DNA from: Acidobacteriota bacterium
GTDB taxonomy: Bacteria; Acidobacteriota; Blastocatellia; Pyrinomonadales; Pyrinomonadaceae
Reading direction: 5' to 3'
NCBI GenBank assembly: GCA_019239425.1
Contig: JAFAZX010000078.1
Span: 1-64,000, forward strand
DNA length: 64,000 nt
This document shows, in pieces, positions 9,224-16,875 of the stretch. A program made the translations under genes and the position numbers. The first letter of the stretch is position 1, and every line of letters starts with the position of its first letter. A model generated the notes under the pieces. It did no database searches, had not been told where the DNA came from, and saw only the letters and a program-made list of their open reading frames with translations.

Positions 9224-10906
9224 ATGAGCATGACGACGACTGTTGGAGTGACGGCGCGCCCGGATTACGAGCGGGGCGCGGAGTTGGGAACGGCGCTGCT
9301 CGAAGGTCTGCCAATCGGCGTCTACCGCACGTCGTCCGAGGGGCGCGTGCTCGCGGCCAACTCGGCGCTCTTAAGGATGCTCGGTTACGCCTCGCTTGAA
9401 GAGTTGGCGTCGCGCGACCTCAACCGGGAGTTCGAGCCGGGGTATGTGCGTTCCGAGTTCAGGCAGGCGCTTGAGCGGGACGGCGAGGTCGTGGGCTTGG
9501 AGTCGCTCTGGACGCGCAAAGACGGATCGGGCTTTTACGCGCGTGAGAACGCCAGGGCGGTCAGGGACGAGGGCGGTACCGTCCTCTATTTCGAGGGGAC
9601 GGTCGAAGACGTTACGAGCCGCAGGCGGGTGGAAGAGGAGTGCCGGGCTTTGCTGGAGATAGTCCAGGAACTCAACGCCACTTACGACCTGGACGAACTC
9701 TTCTCACTGATTCACCGCGCGGTCGGGCGTGTGCTCTACGCCGAGAACTTTCTGATCGCCCTTTACAACCCGGAGACGGGGTTCCTGCATTTCGAGTTCT
9801 TCGTGGACAAGCACGACCCTACGCCGCCGCCGCGCCCGCTCGGCAAGGGGCTGAGCGGGTACGTTATAAACAACGACGAGCCTCTCCTCCTCTCCCGCGA
9901 GGACATGCGGCGGATGGTCGAGAAGGGAATGGTCGAAGGAGTGGTGGGCACCTTCTCTGCCTCCTGGCTCGGCGTGCCTTTGAGAACGCCGTCGGGTGCC
10001 ATCGGCGTGCTGGTCGTGCAGCACTACGAGGAGGAGCACGTCTACGCGGAAGGGGATGTCGAGTTCCTAACGTCTGTGGCGGGGCAGGTCGCCGTCGCCA
10101 TCGAGCGCAGGCGCGCGGAGGTTGCGCTGCGGCGGAGCGAGGCCGAGCTGAAGAAGTTCGCCGCGAAGCTTGAGGCCAGCAATAGAGAGTTGCAGGACTT
10201 CGCTTCCGTCGCCTCGCACGACTTGCAGGAGCCGCTCCGAAAGATTCAGGCGTTCGGCGACCGCCTCAAGACGAAGTACGCGGACGCGCTCGGCGAGGGC
10301 GGGCGCGACTACCTTGAGCGGATGCAGAACGCGGCCGGCCGCATGCAGACGCTCATCAACGACCTGCTCACCTTCTCGCGCGTCACGACGAAGGCGCAGC
10401 CGTTCGTCCCGACTGATTTGGCCGAAGTGGCGGCGGGCGTCGTCTCCGACCTTGAGGCGCGCGTCGAGCGCTCCGGCGGGCGCGTCGAGGTGGGCGAGAT
10501 GTTGACACTTGACGCAGACCCTTTGCAGATGCGGCAACTTCTTCAGAACCTGATCGGCAACGGCTTGAAGTTCCACAAGCCGGACGAGCCGCCGCTCGTT
10601 AAGGTTTGGTGCGAGCGCGTGGCGTCGGGCGGTGTCAATGAGGGAACCGCAGGCGGCGAACTCTGCCGCCTCTTCGTCGAAGATAACGGCATCGGGTTCG
10701 ACGAGAAGTACCTTGACCGCATCTTCACAGTCTTCCAGAGACTCCACGGCCGCCACCAGTACGAGGGGACGGGCGTCGGGCTCGCCGTCGTCCGCCGCAT
10801 CGCCGAGCGGCACGGCGGGAGCGTCACCGCCACGAGCGCGCCCGGCCGCGGCTCGACCTTCGTAGTAACCCTGCCGGTAAGCCAGCACACGGGAGAGAGC
10901 GACTGA
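9224..10906 (+). CDS. PAS-GAF hybrid sensor histidine kinase
   Basis: This 560-residue kinase has a PAS domain (about 20-140, GLPIGVYRTSSEGRVLAANSALL...FEGTVEDVTSRR), a GAF domain (about 150-290), a short coiled coil, a HisKA domain with the H-box ASHDLQEPLRKI (about residue 330), and an HATPase domain with N-box NLIGNGLKF, DNGIGFD, GTGVGLAVV and PGRGSTF. No membrane segment is seen, so it is probably a soluble sensor. The DLQEPLRKI H-box is typical of phytochrome-related kinases paired with Rcp1-type regulators, and just such a regulator follows with a one-base overlap. The ligand is unknown. Confidence 0.9.
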   Translation: MSMTTTVGVTARPDYERGAELGTALLEGLPIGVYRTSSEGRVLAANSALLRMLGYASLEELASRDLNREFEPGYVRSEFRQALERDGEVVGLESLWTRKDGSGFYARENARAVRDEGGTVLYFEGTVEDVTSRRRVEEECRALLEIVQELNATYDLDELFSLIHRAVGRVLYAENFLIALYNPETGFLHFEFFVDKHDPTPPPRPLGKGLSGYVINNDEPLLLSREDMRRMVEKGMVEGVVGTFSASWLGVPLRTPSGAIGVLVVQHYEEEHVYAEGDVEFLTSVAGQVAVAIERRRAEVALRRSEAELKKFAAKLEASNRELQDFASVASHDLQEPLRKIQAFGDRLKTKYADALGEGGRDYLERMQNAAGRMQTLINDLLTFSRVTTKAQPFVPTDLAEVAAGVVSDLEARVERSGGRVEVGEMLTLDADPLQMRQLLQNLIGNGLKFHKPDEPPLVKVWCERVASGGVNEGTAGGELCRLFVEDNGIGFDEKYLDRIFTVFQRLHGRHQYEGTGVGLAVVRRIAERHGGSVTATSAPGRGSTFVVTLPVSQHTGESD

Positions 10907-11367
10907 TGAACGCCGACGCGAGACCCATCACCATCCTGATCGCAGACGACGACGCCGACGACCGCATGATGGCGAGCGAGGCGCTCGAAGAGAGCCGGCT
11001 CGCCAACGACCTTCGCTTCGTAGAGGACGGCGAAGAACTGCTCGACTACCTCTACCACCGCGGCCGGTTCGCCGCCGAGGACGAGTCGCCGCGCCCCGGC
11101 CTCATCCTCCTCGACCTGAACATGCCGCGCATGGACGGGCGCGAGGCGCTGCGCGAGATTAAGAGCGACCCCGCTTTGCGCTCCATCCCCGTCGTCGTCC
11201 TCACGACCTCCAAGGCCGAAGAGGACATCTACCGAACCTACGACCTCGGCGTGAACTCTTTCATCACGAAGCCTGTGCAGTTCGAGGGACTCGTCGAGGT
11301 GATGAGGACGCTCGGCAAGTACTGGTTCGAGATAGTGGAACTGCCGGACGCCGCCAACGCCTCCTGA
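10906..11367 (+). CDS. Rcp1-type single-domain response regulator
   Basis: This 153-residue protein is a lone receiver domain with acidic residues ADDDADD, the phosphoacceptor aspartate in LILLDLNMPRMDG, the switch threonine in VVLTTSKAEEDI and the lysine in FITKPVQF. The long insertion DYLYHRGRFAAEDESPRPG is typical of regulators paired with phytochrome-like kinases. Its ATG overlaps the kinase stop, so the two are translationally coupled. It has no output domain and probably passes phosphate on or acts by protein contact. Confidence 0.93.
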   Translation: MNADARPITILIADDDADDRMMASEALEESRLANDLRFVEDGEELLDYLYHRGRFAAEDESPRPGLILLDLNMPRMDGREALREIKSDPALRSIPVVVLTTSKAEEDIYRTYDLGVNSFITKPVQFEGLVEVMRTLGKYWFEIVELPDAANAS

Positions 11368-11399
11368 GACGCACACGCCGGCCGTCAAGACCTCGTAAG

Positions 11400-13490
11400 A
11401 TGGACACGCTACCTATCAGAGTCCTGCTCGTTGACGACGACGAGGACGACTACGTGATGACGCGCGACCTGCTGGCCGAACTCGGCCGCGGCGCGTTCCT
11501 CCTCGACTGGGTCTCCTCCTACGAGGAGGCGCGCGCGGCGGTCGTCCGCGGCGCGCACGACGTTTACCTGCTCGACTATCGCCTCGGCGAGCGGAGCGGG
11601 CTCGACCTTTTGCGCGAGGCGGGCGGCGCGGGGCGCGGCGCGCCGATGATCCTGCTCACCGGCCAGGGCGGCGACGAGGTGGACGCCGAGGCGATGCGCG
11701 CGGGCGCGGCGGACTATCTCATCAAGGGGACGCTTGAGGCCACGCTGCTCGGGCGCTCGATACGCTACGCGGTCGAGCGTGCGCGCGTGTCGCGCGCGCT
11801 GCGTGAGAGCGAGGAGCGATACCACCGTCTCGTCGAACTCTCGCCGGACGCGATACTCGTCCACGCCGACGGCGAGGTCGTCTTCGTCAACGGCGCGGGC
11901 GTGAGGCTCCTCAGGGCGGAAACGGGCGAGCAGATCGTCGGCCGACACATCAAGCAGTTCGTGCGCCACGACCGTCAGGATGGAGTCGGGAGGAGGATTT
12001 GCGGCGCCGACGGTGACGCCGCCTTTCTCGAAGAGACGTTGGTGCGTTCGGACGGGACGGAGGTTTGTGTCGAGGCCGCGGCCGTCCCCTTCGTCTACAA
12101 GGACAGGCCGGCCATGCAGGTCGTCGCGCGCGACATCAGCCGCCGCAAGCAGATGGAAGAGAAGCTGCTGCACGACGCCTTCCACGACGCCCTGACGGGG
12201 CTGCCGAACCGCGCGCTCTTCATGGATCACCTCCGGCTCGCCGTCGAACGCGCCAAGCGGCCGAAGAAGAAGTACCTCTTCGCCGTCCTCTTCCTCGACC
12301 TCGACCGCTTCAAGGTCATCAACGACAGCCTCGGCCACACGATGGGCGACCAAGTGCTGGTCGCCATGGCCGCCCGCATACAGAAGTGCCTGCGCCACCT
12401 CGACACGGTCGCGCGCTTCGGCGGCGACGAGTTCGCAGTCCTCCTCGACGGCGTCGAGGACGTGAACGACACGATCCGCGTGGCGCAGCGCCTACAGCGC
12501 GAGTTGACCACGCCGATCAACGTCGGCGGCCACGAGGTCTTTACCTCGGTGAGCATCGGCATCGCGCTCTCGGACACCGGCTACGAGCGCCCCGAGGACG
12601 TCGTGCGAGACGCCGACACGGCGATGTACCGCGCCAAGGCCGCGGGCAAGTCTCGCTACGAAATCTTCGACACGGCCATGCACTCGCGCGCCGTCGCGCT
12701 GCTGCGGCTGGAGACCGACCTAAGGCGCGCGGTCGAGCGCGAAGAGTTCGTCGTCTACTACCAGCCCATCGTGTCGCTCTCCGACGATTCGATCCAAGGC
12801 TTCGAGGCGCTGGTGCGTTGGCGGCATCCCGAGCGCGGGCTCGTCGCGCCGTCCGAGTTCATCCCCGTCGCCGAAGAGACGGGGCTCATCATCCCGCTCG
12901 GCCGCTGGGTGCTGAGCGAATCCTGCCGGCAGATGCACCGCCTCCAGGCGTCGTCGGTCGCCCCACTCTCGCTGAGCGTCAACCTCTCGGGCAGGCAGTT
13001 CATGCAGCCCGACCTCGTCGGCCAAGTCAAACAGATATTGACCGAGACCGGCTTCGACCCGCACCGCCTTCACCTGGAGATCACGGAGAGTTCGGTCATC
13101 GAGAACACAGAGACCGTGACCGAGATGCTGCTGCAACTGCGCGCGCTCGGCATACGCCTCAGCATGGACGACTTCGGCACGGGCTACTCTTCCTTGAGCT
13201 ACCTCCACCGCTTCCCCATCCACACCCTGAAGATCGACCGCTCCTTCGTCAGCGGCGGCGACGGCGAGAACGAGATCGTCCGCACCATCATCATGCTCGC
13301 GCGCAACATGGGCATGGACATCGTCGCCGAAGGAGTCGAAACGAAGGAACAACTCGCCTACCTCAAGTCGCTGAAATGCGAATACGGGCAGGGCTTCCTC
13401 TTCTCCCGACCGCTCGACCTCGACACCGCCTGCAAGCTTCTGGAGAACGCGGACGCGGGCCTCACGGACGTGCTGCAAGAGCTAAGCTGA
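11400..13490 (+). CDS. REC-PAS-GGDEF-EAL c-di-GMP enzyme
   Basis: This 696-residue protein has a receiver domain (LLVDDDEDDY, phosphoacceptor in VYLLDYRLGERSG), a PAS domain (about 140-260), a GGDEF domain with intact ARFGGDEFAVLL (about residue 338) and an EAL domain with FEALVRWRHP, LEITES, MDDFGTGYSS and KIDRSFV. All key residues look intact, so both synthesis and breakdown of c-di-GMP are possible. It lies 32 bases after the response regulator in the same direction, so the three form one signalling operon. Which activity dominates cannot be told. Confidence 0.94.
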   Translation: MDTLPIRVLLVDDDEDDYVMTRDLLAELGRGAFLLDWVSSYEEARAAVVRGAHDVYLLDYRLGERSGLDLLREAGGAGRGAPMILLTGQGGDEVDAEAMRAGAADYLIKGTLEATLLGRSIRYAVERARVSRALRESEERYHRLVELSPDAILVHADGEVVFVNGAGVRLLRAETGEQIVGRHIKQFVRHDRQDGVGRRICGADGDAAFLEETLVRSDGTEVCVEAAAVPFVYKDRPAMQVVARDISRRKQMEEKLLHDAFHDALTGLPNRALFMDHLRLAVERAKRPKKKYLFAVLFLDLDRFKVINDSLGHTMGDQVLVAMAARIQKCLRHLDTVARFGGDEFAVLLDGVEDVNDTIRVAQRLQRELTTPINVGGHEVFTSVSIGIALSDTGYERPEDVVRDADTAMYRAKAAGKSRYEIFDTAMHSRAVALLRLETDLRRAVEREEFVVYYQPIVSLSDDSIQGFEALVRWRHPERGLVAPSEFIPVAEETGLIIPLGRWVLSESCRQMHRLQASSVAPLSLSVNLSGRQFMQPDLVGQVKQILTETGFDPHRLHLEITESSVIENTETVTEMLLQLRALGIRLSMDDFGTGYSSLSYLHRFPIHTLKIDRSFVSGGDGENEIVRTIIMLARNMGMDIVAEGVETKEQLAYLKSLKCEYGQGFLFSRPLDLDTACKLLENADAGLTDVLQELS

Positions 13491-13661
13491 AGCGGCCAAC
13501 CCCCCGCCGTCATCACTACGCGCGTGGGGACTCGCGTGTCGTTCTTATCACGGATGACGACGCAAGAAGCGTATGCAGGTGCGAGACCAGTCGGCTACGG
13601 TTCGCGGTAGTTGTTGGGAAAAGTTAGTAGGCCGTACTTGGCGCAGGAGCGGGGAAGAGGA

Positions 13662-13696
13662 TTCATAACCCCAAGGTCGGGAGTTCAAGTCTCCCC
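13662..13696 (+). repeat. Right 35-bp direct repeat (att-like)
   Basis: This copy matches 900-934 at 34 of 35 positions. It reads on into CCGCCACC, a good tRNA-Met acceptor end, and its T-stem (GGGAG/CTCCC) is perfect. Upstream of the anticodon loop there is no tRNA sequence at all. It is the 3' part of a tRNA kept as an attachment-site copy. Confidence 0.7.
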
Positions 13697-13977
13697 CCGC
13701 CACCTTTTCTTTTCAACAATCTACGCCGTACGGGAGGCCAGCCGCGGGGGCTGGCTTTCCGCGTTTTTACGTACTTCTCGTTCGTTTCCTTTTTGCCGTA
13801 GGTGGCGACGAGTTCTACGGCGCGCTCCCTGGCCTCGTAACCGGAGTGCGTGTAGGAGTGCGTCATCGTCACCGGGGAGTGGCCGAGGATGTCGCGGCGC
13901 ACCGCCTGGGGGACGCCGCCGCTAGTTTGTGTTTGCGCGTAACCGGTCGCGGCAATAATGATGAGCAGACCGGCCAA
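13663..13977 (-). pseudogene. C-terminal remnant of a second tyrosine recombinase
   Basis: The minus-strand frame encodes GVPQAVRRDILGHSPVTMTHSYTHSGYEARERAVELVATYG, which holds the second histidine box (LGHS) and the tyrosine nucleophile (SYTH) of a phage-type integrase. It then runs through the tRNA-like repeat, ending GGGGRLELPTLGL, a tail often produced when integrases read into a tRNA gene. The first 18 residues do not look like integrase and no RxxR-box half is found upstream, so this is a truncated, inactive end. It differs in sequence from the remnant at 951-1416. Confidence 0.8.
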
Positions 13978-14040
13978 ACAGAAAGAACGCGCACGCTCGA
14001 TGCCCCTGCGATATATGAAATGGATTTGAGTTTCATCCGT

Positions 14041-14841
14041 CTAAGATCGCGCGTAGTTTGCAGAGTCGGGGGAGCGTCCCAACCTTTTGGATGTCAGGAT
14101 AATCAACACGACCATGATTGCGGCGATGACGAGCGAAGAAGTGATGCGGCTCAGATTGAGCCCGCCCTGTTCGTGGGGCTTTGTTAAGGTGTCACCGAGC
14201 GTCGCCCCGAGCGGACGCGTCAGGATATACGCGGCCCAGAAGAGCACGCCGTCCGAGAGCTTCGTGAAGTAGTGCAGCGCCGCCACGAGCGCGATGAGCC
14301 CGGCGAAGACCAGCGCACCGCGCTCGAACCCGAGCCCGAGGTCGTCGGCGGTGAAGTCGCCGAGCGCCGTGCCGAGCGTGTTCGACACGAGAATCGTCAG
14401 CCAGTAGAAGACCTCGTCGCGCCGGTCTCTGATGTTCTCGAACTCCAGCCGCCCCATGACGCGGTGCCAGGCGAAGAGGATCACGAGGACCAGGCAGAGG
14501 AGGATGGCGGACGACTTCACATAGCCGAGGCCGAGCGTGCGGTCGAAGTAGTCCGACATCGTCGTGCCGACCGTCGTCGTGGCGACCACGACGGCCCAGT
14601 AGACGAACGGGTGGTACTTCTTTGAGGCGACCTGCGCGGCGAGCGTGACGGCGAAGAAGGCGAGGAAGATCAGGCTGCCGACCGCGTAGCCGAGCTGGAG
14701 CGTCATGGTCACCGCGTCGCCGCCGGTCTCGCCGAGCGTCGTCGCGAAGATTTTGATGACCCAGAACATGAGTGTGACCCGCGGGACTTTACTGAGCGGG
14801 TCGAACCCGTGGCGCCCATCCGCCCGGCCGTTCGTAGTCAT
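14041..14841 (-). CDS. COG4705-type multi-pass membrane protein
   Basis: This 266-residue protein has about eight hydrophobic helices. A motif of the form (T/N)(T/P)LG(E/T)xxGD recurs four times: ATTLGETGGD, TTTVGTTMSD, NTLGTALGD and RPLGATLGD, pointing to internal duplication. This layout matches the widespread COG4705 membrane family, whose function is not established. I start at the ATG at 14841, which has AAGGCGAG upstream, not seven codons earlier. It faces away from the island and shows no clear operon partner. Confidence 0.75.
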   Translation of the reverse strand: MTTNGRADGRHGFDPLSKVPRVTLMFWVIKIFATTLGETGGDAVTMTLQLGYAVGSLIFLAFFAVTLAAQVASKKYHPFVYWAVVVATTTVGTTMSDYFDRTLGLGYVKSSAILLCLVLVILFAWHRVMGRLEFENIRDRRDEVFYWLTILVSNTLGTALGDFTADDLGLGFERGALVFAGLIALVAALHYFTKLSDGVLFWAAYILTRPLGATLGDTLTKPHEQGGLNLSRITSSLVIAAIMVVLIILTSKRLGRSPDSANYARS

Positions 14842-14947
14842 GCTTCTCGCCTTCAGCCACACGTCCCCGACAAGGCTGCACGCGAACGGGGCCTACGGGT
14901 GGCAAGTTAAGCCTGATGCCGACGAAGCCTTGTGTCAAAGCTAAAGG

Positions 14948-15418
14948 CTATTCGGGGCGTGCCAGTCTCTCACCATTCGGCCCGACCTGAACTTCGCGCC
15001 GCCTGGCCCCGGTCTTCACCACCGCCTCGTAGGCGACCAGCTTCCCCAGCTTCGTGAGCGATTCGACACGGCTGATCGTCCCCCGGCCGGCCGCCTTTGT
15101 CAGCCCCTCTCTCACCGCGGCCGGCAGTGAATCAAGGGCGACTTCTTCCTCTATCTCGACGACGTTGCCTTGTCTGTCGATCAAGATGTCTTTGCCGCGG
15201 CCTTCGACCTTGAGTTCGACCTCGTAAAGCCTCTTACCGCGTTCGACTTCCGTGGAGAACCCTTGAATGGTCGCGCCCGCGCTCTCGGCCTTGACGGTCT
15301 TCTCGACGGCGGGCGGCAAATCACTCCGCTTGATTTTCCGCTCCTGCCCCTGCGCGGTTGACCACAACGCCAGGCCTACTGCAAACGACGCCAGCAGCAA
15401 TTTGCCACGTACATTCAT
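14948..15418 (-). CDS. Secreted PepSY-like domain protein
   Basis: This 156-residue protein starts with a signal peptide (MNVRGKLLLASFAVGLALWSTAQGQ) behind a strong ribosome-binding site, AAGGAGGAG. The mature part contains two PepSY-like units: LPPAVEKTVKAES...YEVELKVEGRGKDILID and LPAAVREGLTKAAG...YEAVVKTGARRREVQVG. Such small periplasmic proteins often bind peptides or inhibit proteases, but no partner is visible here. It lies just past the putative cassette region and looks like host sequence in composition. Confidence 0.75.
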   Translation of the reverse strand: MNVRGKLLLASFAVGLALWSTAQGQERKIKRSDLPPAVEKTVKAESAGATIQGFSTEVERGKRLYEVELKVEGRGKDILIDRQGNVVEIEEEVALDSLPAAVREGLTKAAGRGTISRVESLTKLGKLVAYEAVVKTGARRREVQVGPNGERLARPE

Positions 15419-15555
15419 ACAACTCCTCCTTCAGGCTGTGATTTACGGGCTGCCGGCCGGTCACTATATCCTACAGAAGATGACGGCAAGGTTAAGCCCC
15501 GGACGGGTCCGTGCCGCCTTCGGTGTAATCCTCTCTTCATCTTATCTGCCGCGGT

Positions 15556-16155
15556 TTAATGACGAATATTCCGCAACTCAATCCTCACCTCAACAATTTC
15601 AATCTTAGATTGAACTAAGCGGTCACCTATTCTTCTGTAAACTCCAAGCGCCCCCACTTCCTCAAGGCGTGACTCTAAAAAGCGGCGGTTCTCATATAGC
15701 AAAGTGGAGTCGCTACGTTCTTCTGTAGCTAGCGGCGGCATTACCTGTGTGTTCTCACGCTCTAACCTTCTCACTTCTTCTCTGAGCTTTCTTCGATTCA
15801 GACGAAAATTAACCACCTTCTCTATAATTTGAACTACCCCCCAGATAGCCCCTACGGCAGCAGGAACGGCGACAACAAGGGTGGATAATTCCAGCGGCGA
15901 ATTCTTTGACATGCTTTCCACATGAAGGCGATCTTCATCCCTCATATGAATGTTGAGGCCCTCTTCGCGGGAATAAACAAGCTCTGAGAGTGAGAAATCA
16001 TAGTTTGGGTCTGTCGCCACACGGCTTATCTCGTAAATCAAATTCACATCATGCAAGAAAGTGTATACATCATTGAGTGGGGGGAATTTTTCTTCCTCTT
16101 CGGCGCGAAGATAAATCCAGAAATGAGGCTGTTCAAGGTTGAATTCTCTCGGCAT
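15556..16155 (-). CDS. Hypothetical membrane-anchored protein, probable integron cassette gene
   Basis: This 199-residue protein has no recognised family. It has a soluble N-terminal half, one transmembrane segment (LSTLVVAVPAAVGAIWGVVQII, about residues 90-112) and a charged coiled-coil-like C-terminal half. I chose the ATG at 16155 because GAGGTGA lies just upstream; a GTG at 16164 is possible. It is clearly AT-richer than its neighbours, with codons such as TTA, ATA and AGA that are rare around it. It begins about 65 bases downstream of an attC-like site in the same orientation, so it is probably a captured gene cassette. No attC is visible at its 3' end. Confidence 0.6.
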   Translation of the reverse strand: MPREFNLEQPHFWIYLRAEEEEKFPPLNDVYTFLHDVNLIYEISRVATDPNYDFSLSELVYSREEGLNIHMRDEDRLHVESMSKNSPLELSTLVVAVPAAVGAIWGVVQIIEKVVNFRLNRRKLREEVRRLERENTQVMPPLATEERSDSTLLYENRRFLESRLEEVGALGVYRRIGDRLVQSKIEIVEVRIELRNIRH

Positions 16156-16221
16156 GACTTTCACCTCGAATGTGAGACTCTGATTGCCTCAGTATTATCC
16201 ACACTCTCTACAACGGAAGCC

Positions 16222-16306
16222 ATCTAACGCCCGGCATCACCCGCCCGCCCTTTTGCAACTGATGAAAGCCGTCGTGTCGCGGGTCGGGTGCATGCCGTGG
16301 TTAGAT
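16222..16306 (-). other. attC-like recombination site (site 1)
   Basis: The outer boxes ATCTAAC (16222-16228) and GTTAGAT (16300-16306) are perfect complements and fit the integron consensus RYYYAAC/GTTRRRY. Inside is a short unpaired spacer (GCC against TG). The stems CGGCAT, CACCCG and CCCGC then pair with the right arm, which carries two extra unpaired bases, C16291 and T16284. A variable loop fills 16249-16278. R box, spacer, L box and extrahelical bases are the folded hallmarks of attC. The side with extra bases sets the orientation as minus strand, the same as the flanking genes. On that strand the end reads GGGCGTTAGATGG. Confidence 0.75.
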
Positions 16307-16335
16307 GGCGCCGTGGCCGATAGGACACTTTAAGC

Positions 16336-16674
16336 TCAATCCGGTTCACCCGCGGCAAATCGCTCGACCATCTCGAAGCAGGCGTCAATGATTCGCTCCC
16401 TGTACTCGATGTTGATAGGGACTAAGCGCTCGTCATAACGGCGCAGAGCCGCGCGGCTGCATTCAAGCCTCTCGGAGCCGGTCGGAATCTCGCGCACTGT
16501 TTCGAGGTACTCTCCGAAGACCGGGAAGTCTAATTTCTCGCCCTCATTCTCAAGCCAATAAAGCAGGCGATTCATTTTGACGCAGCCGACGGGTAATCCC
16601 ACCTGATAAGAGATAATCGCCCGCGCATTGGCAACGAGCTTTCGGAGATAGCTGTTTCGTTTCTCCTCATTCAT
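16336..16674 (-). CDS. Small hypothetical protein in a complete gene cassette
   Basis: This 112-residue soluble protein is not recognised. It starts MNEEKRNSYLRKLVANARAIISYQVGLPVGC and is mostly helical, with a repeated W/Y and acidic pattern; a DUF2489-like fold is a weak possibility. It sits alone between two attC-like sites, ending 30 bases before one and starting 34 bases after the other, both in its own orientation. The unit from site to site is about 486 bp, a normal cassette size. Composition is less GC-rich than the region. Cassette genes usually have no promoter of their own, and none is obvious. Confidence 0.65.
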   Translation of the reverse strand: MNEEKRNSYLRKLVANARAIISYQVGLPVGCVKMNRLLYWLENEGEKLDFPVFGEYLETVREIPTGSERLECSRAALRRYDERLVPINIEYRERIIDACFEMVERFAAGEPD

Positions 16675-16707
16675 GACTCACAGTTGTCTGACCGAATAGC
16701 GAAAGCA

Positions 16708-16828
16708 ATCTAACGCCCGAATTAACCCGCCGCCCGCCGATTAGACACAATCCGAGCGCAGGAGGCAAGATTGATGAGAGGTACGCTGCGGGCGGTCGGG
16801 TTGAATGCAGCGCGAACGTTTGTTAACT
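16708..16828 (-). other. attC-like recombination site (site 2)
   Basis: The minus strand ends GGGCGTTAGATTG, nearly identical to site 1. The inner stem ATT-AACCCG-CCGCCCGC (16721-16737) pairs with 16788-16806, again with two extra bases on the same arm, G16803 and T16796; G and T are the classic extrahelical pair. The other outer box is degenerate: the best candidate GTTAACT (16822-16828) misses the consensus at one base and leaves a long spacer. The loop spans 16738-16787. The shared ends and matching extra bases make chance unlikely. Confidence 0.65.
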
Positions 16829-16875
16829 GTGTGAAAGATTGGCTGGTCGATGGAGGTAATCCAGAAACGTCCCTG

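Noticed and set aside
12065..13627. 520-residue second frame inside the GGDEF-EAL gene
   Set aside because: Arg/Pro/His-rich shadow of a strongly coding frame.
15424..15555. Third attC-like site after the 199-residue cassette gene
   Set aside because: GTTAAGC fits the R' consensus, but no RYYYAAC partner or L-box stem pairs with it.
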